From an uncultured Lachnospiraceae bacterium (GTDB lineage Bacteria; Bacillota; Clostridia; Lachnospirales; Lachnospiraceae), in contig CAMNWW010000164.1 of assembly GCA_946566415.1 (NCBI GenBank), positions 1-5,521 of the forward strand: 5,521 bases of DNA, given 5' to 3'. The notes beneath the pieces are model-generated. The model worked only from the letters and a program-made list of their open reading frames with translations. It did no database searches and was not told the origin of the DNA. Of the stretch, positions 1 to 4,620 are shown in pieces (within the stretch, counting starts at the first letter, position 1; each line of letters starts with the position of its first letter). Position numbers and translations under genes: made by a program.

Positions 1-46
1 TACCGATATTTCTGGTTCTATCCAATGGATATTCTCTTCCAGCCAA
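1..46 (-). CDS. fusA: Elongation factor G, N-terminal fragment
   Basis: EF-G is the cytoplasmic GTPase that drives translocation of tRNA and mRNA on the ribosome and, with RRF, recycles it. Only the first 15 codons are present; the gene runs out of the window at base 1. Read on the minus strand from 46 it gives (M)AGREYPLDRTRNIG, which matches the EF-G N-terminus just before the G1 loop (family pattern RNIGIMAHIDAGKTT). The start codon is TTG (46-44), chosen because AGGAGG lies at 60-55 with 8 nt of spacing and because the protein then aligns with the family start. It follows rpsG by 83 nt, the usual rpsL-rpsG-fusA order. The call rests on a short peptide plus gene order, but both agree well. 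Confidence 0.93.
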   Translation of the reverse strand, partial: MAGREYPLDRTRNIG

Positions 47-130
47 GCTTTTTCCCTCCTAATTGTTCATGCCCTTTGGACATATCGGTATGCCCGCAGG
101 GTATTCCCTCCTAATCCAATACACCGATAC
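1..130 (-). promoter_or_regulatory. rpsG-fusA junction with competing stem-loops
   Basis: Three segments of the transcript can pair in two exclusive ways. Segment A (130-121) can pair with B (91-82): 10 bp including two G-U pairs, looping out a spare AGGAGG at 112-107. B (90-82) can instead pair with C (9-1, inside fusA codons 13-15): nine Watson-Crick pairs, enclosing the real fusA ribosome binding site and TTG start. Segment A begins at the last base of the rpsG stop codon, so a terminating ribosome would cover it. This is visible base complementarity only; a regulatory role is inference. No promoter or terminator is seen here, so fusA is expected to be cotranscribed with rpsG. Confidence 0.35.
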
Positions 131-600
131 TAGAAACGATAATGCGCAAACGCCTTGTTCGCCTCTGCCATCTTGTGCATGTCTTCTTTCCTCTTTACCG
201 CAGCGCCTGTGTTGTTCGATGCGTCGAGGATTTCATTAGCCAGTCTTTCTTCCATTGTCTTCTCTCCTCTTTTACGAGAAAACATGGTCAGCCAGCGGAG
301 TGCGAGCGCCTGTCTTCTATCCGCCCTTACTTCGATCGGTACCTGATAGGTCGCCCCACCGATACGTCTTGCCTTAACTTCAAGCACAGGCATGATGTTG
401 TTCATTGCGTCCTCGAACACATCGATTGCCGGCTTACCTGACTTTGATTCCACTCTTTCAAATGCTCCATATACAATCTTCTGTGCAATACCCTTTTTGC
501 CGTCCAGCATGATATTGTTGATCAGTTTAGTAACTACCTTATTATTGTATAATGGATCCGCTAATACGTCTCTTTTCTGAGTATGTCCTTTACGTGGCAC
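130..600 (-). CDS. rpsG: 30S ribosomal protein S7
   Basis: Primary 16S rRNA-binding protein that nucleates assembly of the 30S head and lines the E site and mRNA exit channel. The 156-aa product has the normal bacterial length and is conserved throughout: start MPRKGHTQKRDV, the central block NIMPVLEVKARRIGG at residues 68-82 and QVPIEVRADRR at 86-96, then GEKTMEERLANE, and the C-terminal helix NNTGAAVKRKE...MAEANKAFAHYRF. The start is GTG at 600, with AGGAGG at 614-609 and 8 nt of spacing. An in-frame ATG at 621 would add seven residues, but it lies upstream of this ribosome binding site and the extension MYKEGRT is not part of S7. It is the second gene of the str operon, between rpsL (200-nt gap) and fusA (83-nt gap). 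In E. coli S7 represses its own operon by binding the rpsL-rpsG spacer; whether that holds here is unknown. Confidence 0.98.
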   Translation of the reverse strand: MPRKGHTQKRDVLADPLYNNKVVTKLINNIMLDGKKGIAQKIVYGAFERVESKSGKPAIDVFEDAMNNIMPVLEVKARRIGGATYQVPIEVRADRRQALALRWLTMFSRKRGEKTMEERLANEILDASNNTGAAVKRKEDMHKMAEANKAFAHYRF

Positions 601-800
601 GGTTCTTCCCTCCTTATACATGGCTGCAAAGCTTTATATGCTCTGCGTGAATAATTCATCGGTACTCACATGTGTCTTTCTATGTGTCATCGGCTCACGG
701 GACACCCTCCGCCTTTTTAGGCTCTATCTGGATTAAACCCGCAACCAACTATAATCCTCATAGTTCTGTTTGTGATACGATTGTTAGTTAAATAAACACT
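601..800 (-). promoter_or_regulatory. Long rpsL-rpsG spacer, candidate leader or S7 site
   Basis: A 200-nt gap without a convincing gene. On the transcribed strand it contains a weak dyad GGATTA/TAATCC (757-730, 16-nt loop), a GCCT-AAAA-AGGC hairpin (722-711), a GGGTGTCCC mini-stem (707-699), and an imperfect direct repeat GTGAGCCGATGA (698-687) / GTGAGTACCGATGA (669-656). The heptamer GACACAT also occurs twice (688-682 and 676-670). None is followed by a U run, so there is no intrinsic terminator, and no good -35/-10 pair is seen. The last 15 nt carry the rpsG ribosome binding site. In E. coli the equivalent spacer is the S7 autorepression site; assigning that role here is inference from position. 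Confidence 0.3.
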
Positions 801-1223
801 TTACTTCTTTGCGTCTTTTGGTCTCTTTGCGCCATATTTGGAACGAGCCTGACGTCTCTTTGCAACACCCGCAGTATCAAGAGTTCCACGTACAATATGG
901 TATCTTGTACCAGGAAGGTCCTTAACACGGCCGCCACGGATCAGGACAACGCTATGCTCCTGAAGATTATGTCCTTCTCCCGGAATATAACTTGTCACCT
1001 CAATACCATTAGAAAGACGTACTCTGGCGATCTTCCTAAGCGCTGAGTTCGGCTTTTTCGGAGTCGCTGTCTTCACTGCGGTACATACGCCCCTCTTCTG
1101 CGGCGACGATGAATCGGTCGCTCTCTTCTTAAGCGAATTGTACCCTTTTTGAAGAGCCGGTGCAGTTGATTTCTTTACAGCGGTTTCGCGTCCTTTTCTT
1201 ACTAACTGGTTAAATGTTGGCAT
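801..1223 (-). CDS. rpsL: 30S ribosomal protein S12
   Basis: Decoding-centre protein of the 30S subunit; it contacts A-site codon-anticodon pairing and sets fidelity. The 140-aa product is the longer Firmicutes form: relative to the 124-aa E. coli protein it has an insert around residues 27-40 (KGYNSLKKRATDSS) before PQKRGVCT. The two loops where streptomycin resistance mutations arise are wild type: TPKKPNS at 54-60 (Lys56 and Lys57) and GGRVKDLPG at 97-105 (Lys101), so the allele predicts sensitivity at this locus. The C-terminus ARSKYGAKRPK is canonical. The ATG start at 1223 is preceded by AGGAGGTGA at 1238-1230, an almost perfect complement of the 16S 3' end. It is the first gene of the str operon, transcribed from the promoter at 1325-1353 through a leader of roughly 95 nt. 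Confidence 0.99.
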   Translation of the reverse strand: MPTFNQLVRKGRETAVKKSTAPALQKGYNSLKKRATDSSSPQKRGVCTAVKTATPKKPNSALRKIARVRLSNGIEVTSYIPGEGHNLQEHSVVLIRGGRVKDLPGTRYHIVRGTLDTAGVAKRRQARSKYGAKRPKDAKK

Positions 1224-1259
1224 TACTTTTCACCTCCTATGATGTAATAATTGGTTACG

Positions 1260-1291
1260 ATTTAAACAATTTTTGTCTAAATTGCGCGCAA
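1260..1291 (-). promoter_or_regulatory. Hairpin and palindrome in the rpsL leader
   Basis: The predicted 5' UTR of the str operon contains a 10-bp stem (ATTTAGACAA paired with TTGTTTAAAT, one G-U pair, AAA loop; 1282-1260). It abuts a perfect 10-nt palindrome TTGCGCGCAA at 1291-1282. The stem ends 21 nt before the ribosome binding site. No U run follows, so it is not a terminator. It could be an r-protein binding site, an mRNA-stabilising 5' hairpin, or chance structure in AT-rich DNA; I do not recognise it as a named leader family. Confidence 0.35.
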
Positions 1292-1324
1292 AAATAACAA
1301 TACATTTCTAATGCACGCTAGGTC

Positions 1325-1353
1325 ATTGTATTATAAAGGGAAAAAAAAGTCAA
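1325..1353 (-). promoter_or_regulatory. Sigma-A promoter of the str operon
   Basis: TTGACT (-35, 1353-1348), a 17-nt spacer, and TACAAT (-10, 1330-1325), each one mismatch from consensus. Transcription should start near 1316-1319, giving a leader of about 95 nt to rpsL. The first half of the -35 box is the last three bases of the LCP terminator stem, and the spacer contains the terminator's T run, so the two elements are physically fused. A TATAAT five bases upstream of the -10 box is spaced only 12 nt from this -35 box and is less likely to be the one used. Confidence 0.82.
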
Positions 1354-1386
1354 GGCATTCCGGAAAAATATTTCCAGAACGCCTTG
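1341..1386 (-). terminator. Intrinsic terminator after the LCP gene
   Basis: A 16-bp stem (CAAGGCGTTCTGGAAA paired with TTTCCGGAATGCCTTG, two G-U pairs) closes a 4-nt TATT loop at 1386-1351. It is followed by AC and eight T residues (1348-1341) on the transcribed strand. It begins 4 nt after the LCP stop codon. This is a strong factor-independent terminator that should insulate the LCP transcript from the str operon. Confidence 0.93.
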
Positions 1387-1390
1387 TTTC

Positions 1391-3157
1391 TTAATTTATC
1401 GTTGTAGACTCTTCTAAAACTTCACCGTCCATCACCCGGTCAATCAAATTCGCAATATTCGCCACAGAAGTGTCGTCCTGAAGACATACCGACAGCTCCA
1501 TAGACCCGGATGAAAAGCAGGAACGCATCGCGCTCTCCCCTTCTGCTGCGACTGAGTAGATATGCCATGTTGCATTCGTTCTGAGCTGGTTCTTGATCAG
1601 CGCCTGCACCTGTTCCATTGTAAAATTCGTGTCCACGCCGTCGCTGACGCTCTCAATAATACCTGTTGCCGAACGAAGCATTGCCGGGGACATCATCTTC
1701 TGGATAATCGCTGTGATAACCGCCTGCTGATGCCTTCCTCTGGCATTGTCGCCGTCCGGGAGATTATGGCGCTCCCGGCAGAATGCCAGCGCCTCTTCTC
1801 CGTTAAAATGGTTCATTCCTTCCTCCACGTCCATGATATGTTCTGAATCGCGCGAAGTCGTAAACGCCTGATCCGACTCCACATCCAGCCCGCCGAGAGC
1901 GTCTACGATATTAATCATGGACGTAAAATTCACCCGTCCATAGAACGGTATCTCGACATCATACAGTTCCCCTAGCGTCCGCATAGACGCATCGACCCCG
2001 TATGTTCCGGCATGTGTCAGTTTATCGTACTGCCCGTTTGAAATTCCCGGAATCGTGACATAATAATCTCTGGGGGTCGTTACCAGAAGAATCTGATGGC
2101 TCTTCGGATTTACCACCGCAACAATATTTACATCGCTCCGGCTTTCCTGAGTAATGTCTCCATATACGTCGATTCCGCTTAAATACATGGCAAACGGCTC
2201 ATTTACGCTGGTATCTACCGCATTGCTTTCTATCTCAACCACAATATTATGTTTGTAAATAATCTTGATATCGTCGCTGAATGTATCGAGCTTATTCTCT
2301 ATCACTCCGCTCTGTCCCGCATTAAAAATAATTGCGTCGACTTCTCCGTTGTAAAGCGCCTGCGCCTCTTCGATCAAGTCACTGTATTCAACGGTATCAA
2401 TCTGTCCTCCCAGCTCCTTCTCAATCTCGGAAACCACCGTCCTGGTCTGATCAGCGCTGGTCGTATACTGAACTCCAAAATTATAGAACTCCGCATCTGT
2501 TATCTGCTCCGCAGTATCATCCTTGCGGACTGCCACCACCATAGAACTCGTTTTCGTGGTCGAATCCAGAATCTTGTCAAACGCATTATTGACATCTCCG
2601 ATCAGAAAAGAACCAAATCCAAGAATCGCACTAAGTACAACGGAAAACACTTTGCCGCCGATTCCTTTACCCTTCGCCCCGATCTGAGTCAGCAGCGTGA
2701 TCCCAAGCAAAATCAGCAGTACTCCTACAAGCACCAGAATGTATGTGTTCGGAAGCATTCCAAAGAATAAGACGTTCACAATCAAAAAAACAGACAATAC
2801 AAACTGGATAATCGCTAAAATAATGCCTATTGCTTTACTTACACCATTCCTTTGTCTCCCGCGCCTTTTTCTTCTACGTCCGTTATTATCTACAGTAGAA
2901 CTTCGTCTTGCAGAATTTCTCATATCATCATCCCTGGATCTTACAGCATAACCGGAGCTTTTCGCTCTCTTTGGCTTAGCTTTATAATAATCATCTTCAT
3001 AATAGCGCGCCGCCCTTCGGTCTTCCTCATACGCATATCGGCTCTTTCCCTTGCTCCGCCTGCTGACCTCGCGGCTGTTGCTGATACTTCTTTCATTTCT
3101 ATTTGAATTGCCATGCTCGGATCCTCTTCTTGGTGACCCGCTTCTCCTCTGTTCCAT
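1391..3157 (-). CDS. LCP (LytR-CpsA-Psr) family cell-envelope protein
   Basis: LCP proteins act on the outer face of the membrane, moving polyprenyl-phosphate-linked wall polymers (teichoic acid, capsule or other glycans) onto peptidoglycan. Seen in the 588 aa: a disordered, Arg/Ser/Tyr-rich cytoplasmic arm (1-105) ending in the basic cluster RRRKRRGRQR (94-103); three hydrophobic segments (about 108-132, 137-157, 169-187); an accessory domain (about 203-312); and the LCP catalytic domain (about 323-490). LCP hallmarks are SGID (327-330), SRSDVN (339-344), TTPRDYYV (360-367), KLTHAGTYG (379-387), VNFTSMINIVDALGG (409-423) and FNGEEALAFCRER...DNARGRHQQAV (451-480). The Arg and Asp residues that bind the pyrophosphate lipid are present (Asp342, Arg363, Asp364, Arg461, Arg463, Asp470, Arg473). 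Three membrane spans plus an accessory domain is the streptococcal CpsA/Cps2A layout. The ATG start is supported by GGAGAG just upstream. It has its own promoter and terminator, so it is probably monocistronic. The polymer it attaches cannot be told from the sequence. Confidence 0.93.
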   Translation of the reverse strand: MEQRRSGSPRRGSEHGNSNRNERSISNSREVSRRSKGKSRYAYEEDRRAARYYEDDYYKAKPKRAKSSGYAVRSRDDDMRNSARRSSTVDNNGRRRKRRGRQRNGVSKAIGIILAIIQFVLSVFLIVNVLFFGMLPNTYILVLVGVLLILLGITLLTQIGAKGKGIGGKVFSVVLSAILGFGSFLIGDVNNAFDKILDSTTKTSSMVVAVRKDDTAEQITDAEFYNFGVQYTTSADQTRTVVSEIEKELGGQIDTVEYSDLIEEAQALYNGEVDAIIFNAGQSGVIENKLDTFSDDIKIIYKHNIVVEIESNAVDTSVNEPFAMYLSGIDVYGDITQESRSDVNIVAVVNPKSHQILLVTTPRDYYVTIPGISNGQYDKLTHAGTYGVDASMRTLGELYDVEIPFYGRVNFTSMINIVDALGGLDVESDQAFTTSRDSEHIMDVEEGMNHFNGEEALAFCRERHNLPDGDNARGRHQQAVITAIIQKMMSPAMLRSATGIIESVSDGVDTNFTMEQVQALIKNQLRTNATWHIYSVAAEGESAMRSCFSSGSMELSVCLQDDTSVANIANLIDRVMDGEVLEESTTIN

Positions 3158-3185
3158 ATACTCTCCACTTTCGTTTTCTGAAACA

Positions 3186-3204
3186 AAGCGCGCCCTGGCG
3201 CCTT
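3186..3204 (-). promoter_or_regulatory. GC-rich hairpin before the LCP ribosome binding site
   Basis: AAGGCGC can pair with GCGC-CTT (one bulged G) around a CAGG loop, giving a 7-bp stem that stands out in an AT-rich leader. It lies about 16 nt upstream of the LCP ribosome binding site (GGAGAG). The following TTTGTTTC is a poor U run, so it might be a weak attenuator or a structural element. The stem is visible; the function is a guess. Confidence 0.28.
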
Positions 3205-3219
3205 ACTTTATTACAAAAA

Positions 3220-3251
3220 TGTTACATCCTTTCAAGATACTGTTACAGTAT
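3220..3251 (-). promoter_or_regulatory. Candidate operator at the LCP promoter
   Basis: A perfect dyad, ATACTG-TAA-CAGTAT (3251-3237), starts at the predicted transcription start. The heptamer TGTAACA occurs inside it (3247-3241) and again 21 bp downstream (3226-3220), which is two helical turns. That geometry suits a dimeric or paired repressor, or a response regulator, binding one face of the DNA. The dyad could equally be a small 5' mRNA hairpin. No regulator gene is adjacent, and I cannot name the protein. Confidence 0.35.
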
Positions 3252-3258
3252 TTTATAT

Positions 3259-3287
3259 ATATTATCCTCTTTTCCCTATGTTGTCAA
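3259..3287 (-). promoter_or_regulatory. Sigma-A promoter of the LCP gene
   Basis: TTGACA (-35, 3287-3282, perfect consensus), a 17-nt spacer, and TAATAT (-10, 3264-3259). The predicted start is near 3252, leaving a leader of about 95 nt to the ATG at 3157. It lies downstream of the peptidase terminator, so the LCP gene is expected to form its own transcription unit with a strong basal promoter. Confidence 0.87.
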
Positions 3288-3358
3288 TGTGTTTCAACCC
3301 ATTTCCAATATCTGTTCACAGAATTTTTATACTTTGCTGATACCAGGGTCAAAAGGTC

Positions 3359-3390
3359 AGAAAATGCCGGACTCTCTGGCCAGTCCGGCA
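3359..3390 (-). terminator. Intrinsic terminator after the M24 peptidase
   Basis: A perfect 9-bp stem TGCCGGACT/AGTCCGGCA with an 8-nt loop (3390-3365) is followed by TTTTCT on the transcribed strand. It begins 25 nt after the peptidase stop codon. The U run is short, so termination may be incomplete, but the GC-rich stem and its position between a stop codon and a promoter support the call. Confidence 0.82.
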
Positions 3391-3415
3391 CCCTCTTCTC
3401 TTTTGTTCTTAAGTC

Positions 3416-4504
3416 TTACTCCTCCATTGGGACGACAATCAAGTCTTTTGTGTAATGATTCAGGACTTCACATCCCTCCTCTGTGATTAATACAATATCC
3501 TCAATGCGTACTCCTATCCCTTCTTCAAGAAGGTAAATTCCCGGCTCAATGGAAAAGCACTGTCCGATTCGGATCTCATCCGTATTCACCGAGGATACAT
3601 CTCCATACTCGTGATCCTCCATACCAATGGAATGTCCTGTCCTATGGGTAAAATACTCCCCATAGCCTTTTTCTGCAATATAATTACGGCAGGCAGCGTC
3701 TACATCGCACATTCTCGCGCCTGGTCTTGCCGCTTCAATTCCACGTCTCTGCGCTTCTTTTACTATCTCATAGATCTCCCGTGCCTTATCGGAAACTTCC
3801 CCGAGAAATACCGTCCTTGTCATGTCGGAGCAATATCCGTTTAGGACGCCCCCAATGTCAAGCACAACACTGTCTCCACGCTTTCCCTTGGTGTCGTCTG
3901 TCATGTGGTGCGGATCCGCCCCTGATTTTCCATATGCCGTAATCGGAGGAAATGAAACATCCGAATGACCGCTTTCCTTATACAGCGTCCGCACTCTCTG
4001 TCCAAGCTCTTCCTCTGAATAGCCCTGATTCACCAGTGGGATCAATTTCTCCATAACATCGTCATTAGCAAGGGACGCCTCTCTCATAAGCTGCTGTTCC
4101 CGTTCATCCTTAATCATCCGTACGGAGTCGATAATCAGCGAACCGTTAACAAACCGGCTTCCCGCGCCCAGCTCCTGGAGACGCAGAAGGAAGCGCGCCG
4201 GCCATGTCTTATCAATTCCGACCGGCTTATCTTTCTCTACAAATCTGCTCAGTATTTCGACTCCATCCTCGGTATCTTCATACCACACCAGCTCCACTCC
4301 CAGATCCTTCTCCTGCGGAAACAAACGGTTGATAATAAGCTTATGTCCGCCGTCTGTACGAAGAAGAAGGGCCAAAAGCCGCTCGCCCGGATAGATCCAT
4401 TTTCCAGTCAGATAGAAAATAGCCGGGGGATCCGATATAATCATCTGTGGTATCCCTTTTTCCTTCATCAACCGCAATATGCGGTCTACCTTACCCTTAT
4501 CCAT
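3416..4504 (-). CDS. M24-family Xaa-Pro-type metallopeptidase
   Basis: A cytoplasmic metallopeptidase of the prolidase / aminopeptidase P group, expected to hydrolyse X-Pro bonds in short peptides. The 362 aa comprise an N-terminal creatinase-like domain (about 1-125) and a C-terminal pita-bread catalytic domain (about 135-355). All five expected ligands of the two-metal centre are visible: Asp216 (VLDIGG), Asp227 (CSDMTRT), His291 (GHSIGMEDHE), Glu320 (SIEPGIYL) and Glu335 (VRIEDIVL). The auxiliary His200 (DPHHMTDD) and His298 (EDHE) are also present, so it should be active. There is no signal peptide or membrane segment. The ATG start has AGAGG 5 nt upstream, supplied by the repeat that fills the gap to rpoC. 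No promoter or terminator is seen in that gap, so it is probably cotranscribed with rpoC; its own terminator follows at 3359-3390. Whether it prefers dipeptides (PepQ-like) or longer peptides (PepP-like) cannot be decided here, so no symbol is given. Confidence 0.94.
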   Translation of the reverse strand: MDKGKVDRILRLMKEKGIPQMIISDPPAIFYLTGKWIYPGERLLALLLRTDGGHKLIINRLFPQEKDLGVELVWYEDTEDGVEILSRFVEKDKPVGIDKTWPARFLLRLQELGAGSRFVNGSLIIDSVRMIKDEREQQLMREASLANDDVMEKLIPLVNQGYSEEELGQRVRTLYKESGHSDVSFPPITAYGKSGADPHHMTDDTKGKRGDSVVLDIGGVLNGYCSDMTRTVFLGEVSDKAREIYEIVKEAQRRGIEAARPGARMCDVDAACRNYIAEKGYGEYFTHRTGHSIGMEDHEYGDVSSVNTDEIRIGQCFSIEPGIYLLEEGIGVRIEDIVLITEEGCEVLNHYTKDLIVVPMEE

Positions 4505-4555
4505 GGTTTCCTCTTTTCTCTCATCGCCGTCAGGCGATTAAATTCAGGGATCCCG
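4505..4555 (-). repeat. Hairpin repeat, copy adjoining the peptidase start
   Basis: A 51-nt unit ending directly at the peptidase ATG. On the transcribed strand it reads CGGGATCCC, an AT-rich linker, a hairpin TCGCC-TGAC-GGCGA (4537-4524, extended to 6 bp by a flanking A-T pair), then GAGAGAAAAGAGGAAACC, which contains the ribosome binding site used by the peptidase. It shares 33 consecutive identical bases with the other copy (4569-4620) and 47 of 52 aligned positions overall. The period between copies is 64 nt. It may belong to a dispersed intergenic repeat family; the window alone cannot show that. Confidence 0.85.
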
Positions 4556-4568
4556 AGCTCACACGAGG

Positions 4569-4620
4569 GGTTTCCTCTTTTCTCTCATCGCCGTCAGGCG
4601 ACTAAAACCCAGGGACCCCG
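4569..4620 (-). repeat. Hairpin repeat, copy adjoining the rpoC stop
   Basis: A 52-nt unit beginning immediately after the rpoC stop codon, with the same layout as the copy at 4505-4555: GGGGTCCC, linker, hairpin TCGCC-TGAC-GGCGA (4601-4588), then GAGAGAAAAGAGGAAACC. The base pair flanking the stem is G-U here and A-U in the other copy, so pairing is kept. The differences are four substitutions, all transitions, and one single-base indel. The ribosome-binding-like GAGG here is followed by CCTC, which could fold onto it, and then by GTG-TGA, so it starts no gene. There is no U run, so neither copy is an intrinsic terminator. Confidence 0.85.

Noticed and set aside
47..83. Small frames opening at ATG 83 (21 codons) and ATG 70 (3 codons) just before fusA
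   Set aside because: No ribosome binding site at a usable distance, and they overlap the fusA leader; nothing supports translation.
601..621. ATG at 621 as the rpsG start
   Set aside because: It lies upstream of the AGGAGG that serves the GTG at 600, and the seven added residues are not found in S7.
730..757. T-arm-like GGGTTTAATCC suggesting a tRNA remnant
   Set aside because: No acceptor stem, anticodon arm or CCA can be placed around it; the resemblance is limited to a few bases.
1330..1335. TATAAT as the -10 box of the str promoter
   Set aside because: Only 12 nt from TTGACT; TACAAT five bases downstream gives the standard 17-nt spacing. It could serve a different, weaker start, but no matching -35 is evident.
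2249..2770. Plus-strand open frame of 173 codons inside the LCP gene
   Set aside because: It lies antisense to a well-supported LCP gene, has no convincing ribosome binding site, and its translation shows no recognisable domain.
2941..3186. Minus-strand 81-codon frame overlapping the LCP start
   Set aside because: It is in another frame across the Arg/Ser-rich arm, and its Arg/Met/Lys-rich product is a composition effect. The LCP frame has the better ribosome binding site and clear domains.
3051..3486. Plus-strand frames of 134 and 127 codons spanning the LCP-peptidase gap
   Set aside because: They cross a terminator and a promoter of the other strand, have hydrophobic/Ser/Leu-rich products typical of antisense AT-rich DNA, and lack good initiation sites.
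4505..4620. Hairpin repeats read as a CRISPR array or as rpoC terminators
   Set aside because: There are only two units with a 13-nt linker, so no spacers of CRISPR size, and no U run follows either hairpin.
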